Source of the DNA: Epiperipatus broadwayi
Lineage: Eukaryota > Onychophora > Udeonychophora > Euonychophora > Peripatidae
Direction of reading: 5' to 3'
NCBI GenBank assembly: GCA_028023455.1
Contig: JAQFVV010006640.1
Location: 328,001-392,000, forward strand
Length of the DNA stretch: 64,000 bases
Both the position numbers and the translations under genes were made by a program. Of the stretch, positions 37,235 to 50,650 are shown one piece after another (the stretch's first letter is position 1; every line of letters begins with the position of its first letter). The notes beneath the pieces were generated by a model. The model worked only from the letters and a program-made list of their open reading frames with translations, was not told where the DNA came from and made no database searches.

Positions 37235-37285
37235 ATGGCGGAATTAGAAAATGTTCAACCGACAGAGTCAACAATCCCTAAAGAG
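37235..37285 (+). CDS. Candidate first coding exon, protein unrecognised
   Basis: ATG at 37,235 in the context cataATGg opens 17 codons, MAELENVQPTESTIPKE, that end exactly at a good splice donor (GAG/GTTAGT, phase 0). The stretch stands out because it is GC- and CpG-richer than its surroundings and encodes a low-AT-bias N-terminus of a type common in cytosolic and nuclear proteins (acidic, starting MAE). Read on without splicing, the frame soon closes. I could not identify the next exon with certainty; an exon-like stretch in matching phase lies at 63,757. It could also be a chance ATG in a CpG pocket. No function can be assigned. Confidence 0.45.
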
Positions 37286-39276
37286 GTTAGTTTAGCGATT
37301 AACTTTAATATAATCTGTTAACTATGCATGACAATTTATTACTTCATTCTTCTAAAGTTATTAAACAGTGAAATCGAAATTTAAACGTTGTGGCTAATTT
37401 TAAAAGAATTTAAATTAAAATCAAAGTAATAATAATAACTGGAAATAAAGAAGGAAAAAATAAATAAACAATGTAAAAATTAGTTGTAATAAATTAAATT
37501 AATAGGAATAATAACAGCACATAAAGTTATTTTTGGCTTCACAAAATAGGTTGATACTATATAGTGTATCAAAATGCCTAACATAACTGAAATGTTTCAA
37601 TAATTTATATTATTATTACTACCGGTTTTATGCTAAAAATGATGTATACATTAATAAATGTTATATATATTATTTTACGCATGATGGCAATAACTCATTA
37701 AAGTTTATAATATTGTTCTAAATTTAAGAGTGATGGAATTATTATATTAAGGGGTTGACAAATGTGACATATTACCTCTGACAGTGATCAAATGGTATAG
37801 TTTGAATCGTTGAACTTTATTTTCTAATTCTCTAACCTACTTTAAAGCACTAAATTCAGCATATATATATATATGGTAATTTATGAATAATCATTTATAT
37901 GTTTATAGCACACAAATATTTTAATTCATCTGTCCATCTATCCATTTATTCATTCCTCTATTTATCCATGGTTAAATAACTATACTAAATAGACTTAGAT
38001 ATCTAGGTAAGAGTTATTATGACTACGTGATAGTCTTGATTATAAAGATTGTTTAGAATAAATGTTTTCTAGTATTAAAAAACTATTTAAAAAGATTATT
38101 TTAAACTTTATAATGCAAACTTCATGTTAATTCTAGAATAAATTGCGATAAAATAGTAAAATAACGACCATTTATCACTGATGAAGATAAAATAGTTTCA
38201 CTTGATAATAATATCCTGTTACCTAGTTATATTACCTATCTTTCTACATTAAATATGATATTAGTTATAATTGACAAAATAAAATAATGTAACTCATTGT
38301 TAATACTCCATATACTTTTTGTGTGTGTTTGTGTATTAAATAATTAATGTAAATAAAGTTTGAATTCCAGTAAACTCTCTTCGAATACATTAGGAATAAA
38401 TACAAAAAAATGCTTATTATCAAATTCATAGTATTAATTCGTGAATCGACTTAACAATAGTATTGACAAACGTTATATATAAAGAAATGAAGACATATTT
38501 TAGAGAAACAGATTATTAAATAGATTTATTAAGACCCTTCGATGTAAATATTAATTTTAATAAAATCTTATAAAAATTAATATATTTTATAACAAGATTT
38601 ATAATCGAAAGGTTTTATTGCTTGAGAGTTTTTAAAAAGTTCGAAGTCGGGTGTGATAAAGCTGGGCCATGATTCATGGATCTGGAGAACCAGTATTTGG
38701 CACTTTACCCAATATTAAACCACACAGAATACTTTTACAAGTAATTAAAAATAATTGACAAATATGTCTGTCCAATTTTAAAACGTTTTTTTTTTTTAAA
38801 ATGGATTACTCTTTTTTAAAAAAATCTTCATTCCATCATCAATTATAAAGAAATCTGTAAATGATTTAAACTTGACTTGAGTAGTTGAAATAAGTTTAGA
38901 AATTTCATCTCTAGGAGTAAAAAAAAGTTAACTATACGTTTTTAAATGATATAAGAATGATGTTTGCTTCAGTACAAATACATGTATGGATAAAAGTAAT
39001 ATTTATTGAGATAATCATAAAATAACTTCAATCCTTAATTTATTTTATATATTGTATGTAAGCACATGATATATAAATGATAACTTTCTACATAAGTTAG
39101 TTTTTTTAACTAGAAAATCGCTGGAATAAGATTTTACATTAAATGCAGCTTTGATTGCATATTGCTCACTCTAATAGATATAATAATTAATAATATAGCG
39201 ATTTATATATCTGTAATGTTGTAGAAGCACTACTCTTCACCCTTGCATTAAAATTGACACACACTCTTCCATCAGT
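37286..39276. other. AT-rich stretch, possible first intron
   Basis: Begins at the GTTAGT donor. Contains short TA runs, a degenerate catctatc repeat near 37,930-37,970, and the SINE-like copy at 38,613. No exon recognised. Confidence 0.4.
38613..38715 (-). repeat. SINE-like copy sharing its tail with 52,969
   Basis: Starts on the plus strand with ttttattgcttgagagtt...gaagttc, the same string that opens 52,969. On the minus strand this is the 3' tail; the head (near 38,700) is only loosely similar between copies. Confidence 0.4.
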
Positions 39277-39890
39277 AATTGCTTTAAAACCATTGATGTT
39301 CCACCTATTGTTAAGGCTTATACTTTAAATAAACCAACAATTATTGACTATGCTTAAATTTAGATATGAACTTATTATAAGCCTGATTTTTAAAACGGCA
39401 TATTATTTGCATAAATTTAGTTTAAAAATCACAGGGAAAAGAACTATTCTCATTTTCAAATAAGCTCTAACCATAGATAGATCACCTATGGTTTTAAAAT
39501 AATTATTCACAGAGAGTGCTGTCAATTTTAGCATATATGTGAATTATAGTTGCTTCCACAATATTATAAATATATAAATTGCTAAATTATTAATTATTAC
39601 ATCTATATAACCTAATAAAAAATCAGAGTCTGGCAGATAGTTAAAAATCAGAAACTTTCTCTTTCCTGTGATATATAAACTGAAGTTGTGAAAGTAATAT
39701 TGGATTTAAAAATCAGGCCTATAATAAGTTCAAAACCTAATTTAGGAGACAATAATTGTTGGCTTATTTTAAAGAATAAGCTTTAACCATGGGTGAGTCA
39801 CCTATGGTTTTAAAACAATTATTGATGGGATAGTATGTGTAACTTTTAATCCATGAGTAAAAAATAGTTGCTTCCACAATATTACAGATG
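39277..39890. repeat. Fold-back element with an extra internal copy
   Basis: Left arm 39,277-39,395 and right arm 39,703-39,835 are inverse: ctttaaaaccat.gatg..ccacc, ggcttat.ctttaaa, aacaattattg, and gaacttattataagcctgatttttaaa are each matched. A third partial copy (aagct..aaccat.g.t...tcacctatggttttaaaa plus gttgcttccacaatatta) lies at 39,455-39,570 in the same direction as 39,770-39,890. Non-coding. Confidence 0.75.
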
Positions 39891-40626
39891 TCAGATGAAA
39901 ATAAAGTGATAAATAGATGGATGGATGGATAGATGAAATGATAAATGAATGGACAGATAGTACAAAAATGGGTACAGATAGGTTAGTTCACAAGTATCTA
40001 GATAAGCAGGAAGAAAAACATATAATAATGAGATAGATGGATGAATATGGACTGAAAATCCTAAGTTCAAATACCTCTATTTACTATAATAAACATTCAG
40101 AATACTGAATAAGTAGGTTAATTTCAAACTAAGTGTTCAAAATATTAATGTATATTACTGAATATTGATTTTTGAAAATTCTTTCTAAAATAAATTACTC
40201 TTACAAAAAAAAAATCAAAATGTGATTATAGTATATAATTTTAGCTAATAATTAAGATGTTTTAATGACTTGCTAGAATAAATTGTTAAGGGGATAAACA
40301 AAAAATAGCAAATTACCATTTGGTGGCATTTATCATTGCTGATAGTATTCTGTTGCCTTTTTCTGAAATTGCTTTTTAAGACAATTAATTAATAAACATA
40401 TACATAAATAACAAATATCAAATTTCTTTAGTTATAATAGATATAATAACAATTTTCTAGATTTATTTTTCTCACTTAGGAATAAGTAATATATAATTTT
40501 TCTAAATATTTACATATTTATAAAATGTGAACAAAATCTTTATCATCAATTATAGAAAAATAATAAAATGAATTTAGGAAAATAGTTTCATGATTTTTCC
40601 TAAAAATAAATGATAATAATTGATGT
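39891..40626. other. AT-rich stretch with a GATG microsatellite
   Basis: A short (GATG)n tract lies at 39,913-39,945 with degenerate units to about 40,050. Otherwise nothing recognised. Confidence 0.5.
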
Positions 40627-40926
40627 AAAAGTATTCATAATAAATGCTTTTATTTTAATATAAGGACTAAAAAAACAAAATAATTGTTTCTTCATCCCTC
40701 ACACTGGGGTGTTTATACTTGACTTGAAATAAAAATGTGTGATAGGTTTTAGAAATTAATTAATCAATCTCTTTTTATATATAAAAAAGTGATTAATATA
40801 ATTAATTTCTGGAATCCTCATACTTTTATATCAAGTTAAATATAAAAACCCGATTTGTGGTTGAAGAAATAATTATTTTTCTTTATTTTTTGTTTCATAA
40901 TAAAAGCATTCATTATAAATATTTTT
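40627..40926. repeat. Full-length palindrome, 300 bp
   Basis: The two halves are inverse throughout, with small gaps: aagtattcataataaatgc at the left against gcattcattataaatattt at the right; then aaaataattgtttcttca / tgaagaaataattatttt; ggggtgtttatacttgactt / a diverged inverse; and aaattaattaatcaatc / gattaatataattaattt around the centre at 40,777. There is almost no loop. Left half and right half differ at roughly one base in five. Confidence 0.85.
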
Positions 40927-43061
40927 ATATTGTAACCTATACCTTATCTATAAAGATGATGAGAAGTGAGGTTGGTTTTTCTTATTTAATATTTCCTATG
41001 AACTAAATAAGCCAAAACGGTAACTATAAATGATAGATCAATAATAATAATTAATCCTTCATTTCTGACTAGCTAAACTTAAAAAAAGATAAAACGTATT
41101 TATATCCAAGACTCTTCTATTTCATATGTGCATATTTCAAAGAAATATACATCGAAATCAAAGGAGTATTTTATTGTTCCCGAAATATATTTAAATTAAG
41201 CAAACAAATAATCCTAAAGTTTCTTTTAATATATACATCATCCTTTCCCTTTTTAAATTACAATGCTATAATATGTAATAGCAATTTAATATGAATAGGC
41301 AAAAGAAAATATTAGTGTATGTATATTTATTATATCAGGATAAATATCAAAATGCCATGACAAATCTAATACGTGTGACCAAAAGTGTAGACATTTTAAA
41401 CAAAATACAAGAAAACCAAATTTAATAAAAAATATACACTTTATTAACATTTAAGTGATTTCATGTTATCTTAAAAACAAACTTGTTTATGAAGTTATTA
41501 CAACTTTTCAAAGTATTAAAGAAAAAGGAAAAAAAAATCCAAAGTGAAATGATGCCATTTATGTTCATTGCTGTTGTTTATAAGCTGGGAAAAAATATAT
41601 CTTAAGCACGATTATATAAAAAATATTATAATTATTTGCTAACGAAATAAATAACTAATTTAGAATATAGTTTCTATAAGTATTTCGTAGATAAAAATTT
41701 ATTTTAATAATACATCGAACTTACTGATATAAAATATAATAGAGAAAACTTTTAAACAAACTACTTAAGATCACAAGTAATGGCTTATTTAATAAAGTGA
41801 CAAAAACAAAATAAAGATATTGCTTCATGTGTTGATTTACATTCCCATTTAACATATAATAAGAGGAATTTTATCATCTCTTACATAAAAAATGGCATAG
41901 GTAAACAATAATAGGAATTCACATCTCTCAAATAAAACGAGTTTGTAATAAAAGGAATTCACCATCTCATATACAAATAAGAATTATATATATTATTGTG
42001 TATGACAACTTATACAAAGGCCACTATTCAAATTATTTGCATAACAAACTAAGTTTACCAATGCCTTACTTCTAATATTTGTATCCTTAAAGACTCACTA
42101 TATATCAACACATTCCTTTTTACCTTGGAAAGATATATTAATAAGATTTAAAATTTATAACGATAATAAATTTTAATAATCATTATATAACCCTTAATAA
42201 GCAAATCCATTTACATCAATATTATTATATGGAATGTTTGCAAACATGTATTACATTTAAATCATATATATATTAAATATTATCTTTGTTGTTTCTAAAG
42301 AACATTTCTTTGGGAGATCTAAGATAAAAAAGAGTGCATAGTAACAATTCATAATAAAATTATTATTAATGGAAATAAGGTCTTTATTTTTTTTAATCTA
42401 AAGTCCTAAGTTCAAAGTTTATTTTGAATCTGATTCTTATCCCCCCCGTGATACTTTTTGACAAAATAAGAAGTGAAGATTACTAAAGAATGTTCATCCT
42501 GTTAAAAATTTTAAAGTTCTAGATAAAAGTCTCTTGTTCCCAAAGAAGATTGCAGGTCAATATAAAAGTGTAAGAATTCTTGGAAATGTTGTTAAACTAT
42601 TAATTAAGCCATGCAGTAACATTCTCTCTCTAGATATCTTTAAACTTAAGTTATTCAATGCTTAGGTTTAAAAAAAATAGATTTCCTTTTTGTTACATAG
42701 GCTTTTATTTTATTTTAGTCTTTTGTTTTATTTTAACATTATACCATGAACACTCAAAAATAGTATAGACAACTAAAATTGGAGGGTTCACAAGCCCCCA
42801 TTAGACTATTTTTATCTAGCTTATTATGATGGCTAATAACTTTAATACTAGTGTCATTTTTAAAAACTATATTAAAAGAAAATGATCTAGTTGGATTGAA
42901 AATTTTTATCAAATAAAAATATTGTTTTTTGTTAAAGAAAAAACAATCCCCTTACTGCAAATTTAATGACACCTAAAATTAGTATGATTATCTTCCAGAA
43001 ACTGCATGATGCTTAAAATTTTTCCATTTTCCACTTTGCATACCTTTACACACACCTTGAA
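40927..43061. other. AT-rich stretch with a short tandem repeat
   Basis: Around 41,860-41,970 the motif aa.aggaatt.ac.atctc occurs three times at 50-65 bp intervals. No gene recognised elsewhere. Confidence 0.5.
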
Positions 43062-43149
43062 CATGTGTTGGTACTAATCAGTATGCCAGGTCAGTCATGT
43101 GGTGGCATTGTTTCTCTGTTAAAAATACACAATTATATTGATCCGGGCC

Positions 43150-43330
43150 ATTTTCTCCGACCTTTTAAAATATTTTTTCCCAATTTGTCCGACTTTTATT
43201 AAAATATTTTTACATCTCCGCCTTTTTTAAAAATATTTGGACATTTGATATGACTTTTTTACGCATCTTTTGATATATTTTGACATTTGATACGACTTCT
43301 TTTTAAACAATATTTTGACATCCTTTTAAA
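43150..43330. repeat. Degenerate tandem repeat, period about 40 bp
   Basis: Units of the type tccgaccttttaaaatatttt occur about four times with drift (ccgacttttattaaaatat, tccgccttttttaaaaata, atacgacttctttttaaac). Confidence 0.55.
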
Positions 43331-43413
43331 TAATTTACGATACAAGATTTGATTCAAATATTTGTATATTTTCATTTTCAAAAATGGCAAAATTAAAAAC
43401 ATTGCATAATACA

Positions 43414-43850
43414 GATAAAGGCAAAACAAAAATTGCCAGTACAGTCACTGTATTTTAAAAACAAAAAAGTAAACCAAAGTTGAAAAAGCCAAATGTTTTG
43501 ATCTTAGTTTAATTTTTTTTTGGGGGGGGGGTGGAGATGGGGAGAAATAATTTGTCATCACTGAGACAAAAGATAGAGACAAAAGTTATTTTTGGTATGT
43601 TTTTATTTTTTAAAAAAGGTAATTAAAAATTGGTTTTAAAATGAAAAGATTTAGTATATCAGTGGTATATAAATAAAGCCAAAATAAAAATCGCTGTATA
43701 GCCAAAAAAAAAAGTCGCCATATTTTTTTTAAAATTAAAAAAACAAAGTTGAAAAAGTCAAAAGTTTTGAACTTATTTTAATGTTTGTGGGAGTGTGGGG
43801 GTGGAGGGTAGTTGACAAATAATTTGTCAATACTGATCAAATCAAGTTTA
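43414..43850. repeat. Two-copy tandem duplication, period about 250 bp
   Basis: 43,414-43,575 and 43,665-43,830 share, in order, aaagccaaa..aaaaat.gc, a gttgaaaaag.caaa.gttttga block, a G-rich run before gtggag, and aaataatttgtcat. They lie inside family T copy C. Confidence 0.65.
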
Positions 43851-44162
43851 TGATTTCCAAAACTATGTGCAACCTCAGATATTTTATTTGTCTCCTAATT
43901 TATGTGGCTATTTGTGTGAATTCTGAGAATAAGTGCTTGGCTATGACCTTTTGCAACTTTTTCCACCTTTCAAAATTTGTAGGGAAGCAGGGCAATGGTC
44001 AGTTTTATGGTCACTAGAATTCCCTCCACCCTCACATCATACTATAGCAATTTGTTAAGTGTGTGTATTTGCATAGTGTCACAAAGCAGATAGGCAGGCT
44101 GGTGTGCAATGCCATATATGCCTGCAGTGGCTAATATGAACAGTACTGTTCTATAGGCCATA

Positions 44163-44234
44163 AGTTTCTCTGCAAAAGCACAGAAATATTGGGCCATGTA
44201 AATGGCATATTTCTGTTGTTTTAGCAGAGAAACT
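44163..44234. repeat. Hairpin near the right end of copy C
   Basis: agtttctctgcaaaagcacagaaatat pairs with its inverse atatttctgttgttttagcagagaaact. Related strings occur near the left end of copy B (20,335-20,470). Confidence 0.8.
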
Positions 44235-44281
44235 ACATCATCAGATGGCTGGCCTGATGGACTGATTAGTACTCATGAGTT

Positions 44282-47200
44282 TTTGAATATCTTGTATTCA
44301 TCTACTTCTAAAATTAATTTTAATATTAACAAAAAATAATAAAAATATAACTTAACTAATTAAACTTTTTAAAATAATTTTATTAAATTTAAATATATCT
44401 TCTTGTAACTTTTAAATACATATCAGCACACAAATATTTTTGACAAATATTAAAACAAAATAATTGTCTATATTATTTCAATCATTTTTTTTTTAAATTT
44501 AAAATAACCTTTCACTTAAACATGAGTAAAAGATTTTAATCTTAACAACTTTCAATGAAAAATAAACAGTTTAAAATGAAAAATAACTTTACACATGAAA
44601 TAAATAGACAATAGATTCCTCCTTTTTGAAGTCAGATTTTTGACTGCGCTATATAAAATTAAAATAAAAATAAAATTATTCTTTTAAAGAGTGCATATAT
44701 TTTTTTAATTCACAGCAAGGACTAACTAACACAATATATATATAATTTAGTTGTTAGCATTAAGATTATAATCAAAGATTTGCTTTCATTTCAATTTTAA
44801 ATGATGCTAAAATACTTCTAAGATGGTGCAGTAAAATCATAAGTATTAAATCAACCTCATTTACCCCAGTTTTGTTCACTCACCTCCTGTTCTATATTTA
44901 AAAACCTAAGTAAGCTACCTAAAATATTTTAATATCGTATTGCATTGCAAGTGATTTATAAGAAATATATCAAATTTGAACAAATTATATTGAATATTAA
45001 TATATTAAACTTCAATTTTAAAATTTTATTTTAGCTTCAATAAGACATCTAATTGAAACAAACCACCTAACAATATATATACTGCTCTCTTGAGCACATT
45101 ATTGAAAACAATTTTTTTAAAACTTATTTTAAATTTGATATCAAAATATTTCAATTTTCATCATCCACTGCTCTGAATTTAAGATAATAATTCACCTACC
45201 TAAAATATTTTAATGTCATAATTGCATTGGTAGTGATTTATATCAAGTGTACCAAATTTCAATAAATTCTATTGTATTTAAATATAATAAATCACAAGTT
45301 TAAAATTTTATTCTAACCTAAATAAAAATATTTTTTAAATAAACAATCAGAGATTATAACTTAAACAAAACCATTTAAACTAATTAAAAAACAATTTAAG
45401 ACAAATTAATCTAACTTTATAATAAGTCTTTATATGAGTTTGAAAATAGATTTAAATATTTAAAATGTTAATAACACTCAACAAATCAAAAATATTCAAT
45501 ACCTCAGAGATATGATAAATTTCTATCTACATTCTAATAATGGGAGTGATTTTCAGCTTCAATTTAGAAATGTTTAGCTCTCTATCAATTGCTCTGCCAT
45601 TGTGCTTACATTAAAAGTACAGATAGATAATAAATATAATCCAAAAGATTAAAAGTATATTTTCAATCTTTGTATTTGCTTAAACAATCACTAGATCTCA
45701 GTTCATGTAGGAGTATGATTCTAAGAGCATAAAATATTTCCATTTTCATGTATTTATTACAAAAATATGTAGTGAAACCATATTATCTATCACTTATTAA
45801 AGTCACAGATTCCTATTCTATGGAATCTTTCTCTTTTAATTGCAATTTGAGTACTATCAAAAGTTAGAGTTTTTAGTTTATGATTGGCATTCATTTAAAA
45901 TATATTTACATCAATTGTAACTTAATAGAATATTTTTATTCTGATTCATTTTTGTACAATTCTTTATTCATTCATTTTCCAATAGCTTTCTGTAGGACTT
46001 TTTTTTTAAATGTCAATATTTTTTTGCTAAATGTTTTCTCATCACTCATGTTTTATTAACATGTAATATATTAATAAATATGTATGCATTCAAATAATAT
46101 AATTTAGTTTTAAATTCTGACACTTTTGTTATTTTAGACCTGATTCATTACTTGAAGATATATTTTCATTCTATGTCTTTTTAACTTTATTTCATTTTGA
46201 AGTCAAAATCATCCCATGATATTATTTCCAAGATATATAAAGCTGCCCATGCTATTTACTTATATCCATCAATTTTGATTTTTTTACTTGATTTCTTCTT
46301 TTTGAATCATCATTATTTTATTTTTGATCTTGTTTGTGCGTAATTCATATCTTTTTATATTCCTTTTTCATTTAAATAATTGCTGTTATAGATTTAATTT
46401 TTATTCCATTCATTGATAGTAGTTGCACCTTTTATCTCAACTATTACTCTTTCCAGATTTATTGTAGTTTTGCTTAATGAGATTAAACCTGCTTGTGTGT
46501 ATTTTTGACAATTTGAAACTTACTTTCAATTATTAATGTTTGCATACAAAATTATTAAACAGAATTTTGCCATTTTAAATCTTTTGTAAATAGTATTGTT
46601 TAAAGTAGTGGATGTTCATATCCTTTGATAAAAATTTAAAAAAGTAAATGTATCTGGCTGTAAAATGCCAATTCATTAAAAGAAATTAATTCGGATAAAT
46701 TCTAAAAATTTATATTATTGTTTATATATTTGCTTGTGGAACAAAAATATTGAATTAAAAATATATTACAAATTTTTTTTTAATTATTAATATTATTTAT
46801 ATATCTAGCTGCCATTTATAACTTAATACCTGAGTATTGACCTTTTATTAATTAAAATTTATAACTACTACTAATAAAATGTATAACTATTAATAATGTG
46901 CAATTAATAATTGAGGTATTCTCAAACCATTACGACCCTAATGTGATAAATTGAACACAGCATACTCAATTGACCAAATTGACAGTTCTTTTACCTTTTC
47001 TATAAATTGATATATAAATCTTCATTTTTTGCAACTATGATTGGCAGATCACACTTCATAATTTGCAGATAGAAAGACATTTGACAACTGGCATTTTTAT
47101 TCAAATCAACGAAATGATTAAAAAAAAGTATTATCTATAAATAACAGAGATTAAATACTTATTTTAAAACTAATTATTTATAATAAATTTGTTTTTCCTT

Positions 47201-47925
47201 CTCAATGAAACAATATAATTATTGATATAATTTTAAGCTAGCTTTTTTCACCAATATTATGTAACTCTCCTGCCATGCCTATGATTTGGCTTTGAATTCT
47301 TCCAAAATATTAAAATCTTTTAATTAAAGCTGTAATAAAGGTTTAGAACTATTATTTAATGTAGCCAACTTATAGCCAACTCAACTCACCATCTAAAAAT
47401 AAAGAGCTACATATTTTTAGCTAGAGGGAAAAACCAAAAGGAAAATCTGCTTAAACCAACATCACCAAATATTTGATAATGTCTTTTCCTACACTTTTCT
47501 TTATCAAAAACTGATAGAGAAACTTTTATCATGTATTGAACTTCCAAAAATGTTATTATTCTAATATTTACAATATTATTTGTGAGAAATTGTTTGGTTT
47601 CGAATGCATTAGTTAAATTGATCTTAGATGTTCAAAGAATAAAATATATTAAATATTTAAAAAACAAATTACTAAAATGCTCAGGATCCATGTTAATATA
47701 AGATAGAAAACCAATGAACTATTTGGATAAGACTTTTTCCAGAAGAAGGCAATTTAAGTCTAGCAATTTAGTTTATTTTTAAGTATTATTTTTTTCAAAA
47801 TAACATTAATATTTTTACATTTTTTTTTAAATATAAGATAAAAATATATAATATTTCCATAAAAAACAAGATTTGTTTAAGTTCTTTTATTAGTTTCTAT
47901 ATAAAAAAATTATCTGCAAAGTAAA
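44282..47925. other. AT-rich stretch with one tandem duplication
   Basis: 44,880-45,060 and 45,165-45,350 share ctacctaaaatattttaat.tc..attgcattg.agtgattta and later blocks, a two-copy duplication with a period of about 285 bp. The remainder shows no gene or known repeat. Confidence 0.5.
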
Positions 47926-50650
47926 CAGTATCTTCATGTCTCATTGATCTGGTCTACTATTCCCCTGACCTTCATTTTAGTGTAGAACCCTGCCTTCAAT
48001 CCGTTTCATTCTCTGATCACCTTGTGCTGGTAATTAATTTATCAAGAGACCTGTTCCCCCAGTCCTGTGAAGTCCACCACTCAAATCCTCCTTAAATCCT
48101 CAGCTCCAGAGACAATCCTCTCATAGACCTACATCTATTTTAGAAAAATTGACATCCTGACCCTACCTCTAACAAAAGCATGGTTTACCTCCATCAATAT
48201 ACTAAACTCTAACATTTCATTTCATACATCCAGGAACAAGGGTCCAACTTCACTTCTTTGAAAGTTGGAATCTATCAATAACAGCCTGAAACATATGCCT
48301 CTGGTCCTTTCTTCAATAGAATTGATTATGAGTCTCAAACAACATTATAAGGACAATCAACAAATCATTGGAGATTATCTATACACTAAGGATCTTCCTC
48401 AACCAGCCTCATAATTTGTCTAAGGATTATACTAGATGGGCCCTGTGTCACAAAAACAAATTAAATACTCCTTCTTCTATCAAAGTTGAGAATAAACTCC
48501 ACTGAGAGAATAATATGAAATCTTCCATTTCTTCAAGACCAAGCTGATAAATTGCCCTTGAGAGCCAAATCAATCATTATTAATGAATCCACAATATTAA
48601 ATTATGACATCTCAAAAAAAGAAATTAGAACCAAATTGTCTTCAATTCCTGAGAAAATAATCCAGATCTCCATGCTATTCCTCAATTCATCCTAGTGCAC
48701 CTTGAAAGATTTACAATTCCAATCATTCATGGGATGGTTAACATCCTTTCATCTAAATCTCTTGACATTGACATTGTGTACCCCATAGGAATGGTACATT
48801 TTATCAAAAGAACATAATACCATCACCTCTTGAGAACTTTAGGCCAATATCCATGATTCCATTGATGATAAAGATTATTGGATCAGTAGATAAGGTCAAG
48901 ATTCAGGATAAGGTCCTCCCATTTATTTCTCAGTATCAATTTTTTCAAAAAGGGTTCATTCATGGCTGATGCAATCAGTCTGCTTAAAATAATCATAGAC
49001 TAAAATAGAATCTTTAGAAAATCTAAACTGATGGTCATCCAGCTGGACATTTCTGGAGCCTTTGATATGGTTCAGACCCATTGTATCCTCCACCTACTTG
49101 GAAAGTTTGACATCTCATCTGGCATTATCAATATAATAGGTAATCTCTTCAACAATAGGAACATTTCGATGTCCCTAAATGGAAAGATTTCATACTCTTT
49201 CTCTCCTACAAATTCCATTCCACTGGACTCTCCACTTAGTGCCCTGCTTTTTATAATTTATATTAATCCATTATTAATTAAATTCGAGCAGAATCATCCT
49301 GGTATATACATCCCAGCACTCAAGAAATCAATCCCCTTTATCTTGTTCATGGATGACCTGGCTTCTCCCTTTCCTAAAGCTTATAACCAAACTTGTTGAA
49401 ATTCTGTGGATGGGATGGCATCCAACATGGGTAAATCCTCAGCATGGAAATTATCCTCCAGGAACACCTGTCATCTCACAATTTTCTGCCAAACCCCAAA
49501 AATTTTTGGGTTTTCCAATTTTTTTAACATCCTCTCAGCAATGAGAAAAACCATCGAAGAATCATTCATCCTCTCTACTAAAAATCATAACTTCATTATC
49601 AAAAGGCTATATGTCTCTATTTGCAAAGACCTCGCTTCTTAACAACCTTGTGTTTTCAAGGATTTCTTATTTTATGCCGGTCATCAATTTCTCACAAGAA
49701 TTTAATAGGAAAATAAACACTTTATACTCAAAATTTTTCTGGAAGGGCAGGACTATAGCTATTAGCCTCAGAAACCTACAGAAGCATACAAAACTTAATA
49801 GAATTTCACTTCACTTCTTTGCAAGGTTTCATTTCCAATGGGCCTATAACACCATTCTAAAAAAATTTCCTTGGTTCACTGATGCATGATGCTTCACTGC
49901 TGTTTCCTTTATGGACACCCCTCCTCCTCCTGAGAAGAGCTGGTTGTCATCCCTATTAGAGCACATCTCAAAATTTACCATTATACCTATCCAACTAAAT
50001 TCTCAAAAAAAAAAGTAACTTTTGGGAGGCATGTCATATTAATAATGATACTCCTCCTTGTCCTTCTCTTTTATCCTTCTCTAATCATAACGTTATTAAA
50101 AAATTCAAGTGGTGGCATCTGGAACCTAAATATTTAGACTTTCTGATCGAGATAAATCTAACCAGTTTTTTCATGCATAGACCAGGTCTGCCCTTTATAT
50201 CATAGAAATGATGAGACTATGTTTCATGTTTCTGCCATTGTACATCCAATATTATACAGATATTATAGCCTCCATCTATATAAGCCAGAACCCTACTCTC
50301 ACTATTCTGATTAGTAGTATTGGCAATGGGTGCTTCCTTTTTTTAGGATTTCCACTTTCTTACTGTTTAATCCCACCATTGATAATCTCCATCAATTATT
50401 CATATCAAAGTTTCAGACTATACATGATAGAAACAAAACATTAGCTTCTTTATTTATTTTTAAGACTACATGGACCTTCTTTCCATTGCAGATTTTCACT
50501 CATGATGCTTGGGCTGTACATTTAGTTGTACCTGACTCTAAGTTTAGATGTGTGAGCCTCATCTTGGCTTCGTCATTAATTATATTGCTTTCACCATTTG
50601 ACTAATGTAATCATTGTTTCAAAGTAATAAAGTTTTATGAGAAAAAAATA
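47926..50650 (+). mobile_element. APE-type non-LTR retrotransposon (LINE), 5'-truncated, inactive
   Basis: The copy starts within the endonuclease: near 47,950-48,060 the translation reads IDLVYYSPDLHFSVEP and FSDHLVLVIN, the end of an APE domain with its S-D-H motif. RT lead-in motifs follow near 48,830-48,960 (ENFRPISMIPLMIKII, QYQFFQKGFIHG). The RT core is in the 122-codon frame at 49,031-49,399. After it come stretches typical of the region after the RT in L1/Tx1-like elements: NNLVFSRISYFMPVIN, KINTLYSKFFWKGRT near 49,620-49,750. The 3' end has aataaagttttatgag and an A-rich tail near 50,640. Frameshifts and stops throughout. Clade assignment is tentative. Confidence 0.85.
49031..49399 (+). 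pseudogene. LINE reverse transcriptase core, open fragment
   Basis: Begins VIQLDISGAFDMVQ (RT block with the first catalytic Asp). It continues through ISMSLNGKISYSFSPTNSI and PLDSPLSALLFIIYINPLL, where the usual GVPQGDPLS has become SIPLDSPLS, and ends at FILFMDDLASPF, where the catalytic F/Y-A-D-D is FMDD. The loss of the G-V-P-Q-G and the altered A-D-D, together with breaks on both sides, mean no activity. The open length of 122 codons is probably chance survival. Confidence 0.85.

Larger units (their letters stand above)
43070..44273. mobile_element. Family T TIR element, copy C
   Basis: Left end ggtactaatcagtatgccag and the inverse of the right end agtactaatcagtccatcag match, and continue through ggtcagtcatgtggtgg.../ggccagccatctgatga... 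to tttctctg.taaaa, giving TIRs of about 50 bp. The flanking bases catgtgtt (43,062) and catgagtt (44,274) agree at 7 of 8 positions, a likely 8 bp target duplication. The core has two sets of tandem repeats and no long frame. Eight-base duplications are typical of hAT and a few other superfamilies, but the ends are not standard hAT, so it is unclassified. Confidence 0.75.

Noticed and set aside
39913-39945. GATG tract considered as part of a CRISPR-like or satellite array
   Set aside because: It is a short simple microsatellite with no spacers.
49353-50605. Several frames of 60-90 codons after the RT block
   Set aside because: They are frame-shifted pieces of one dead LINE and are covered by that entry.
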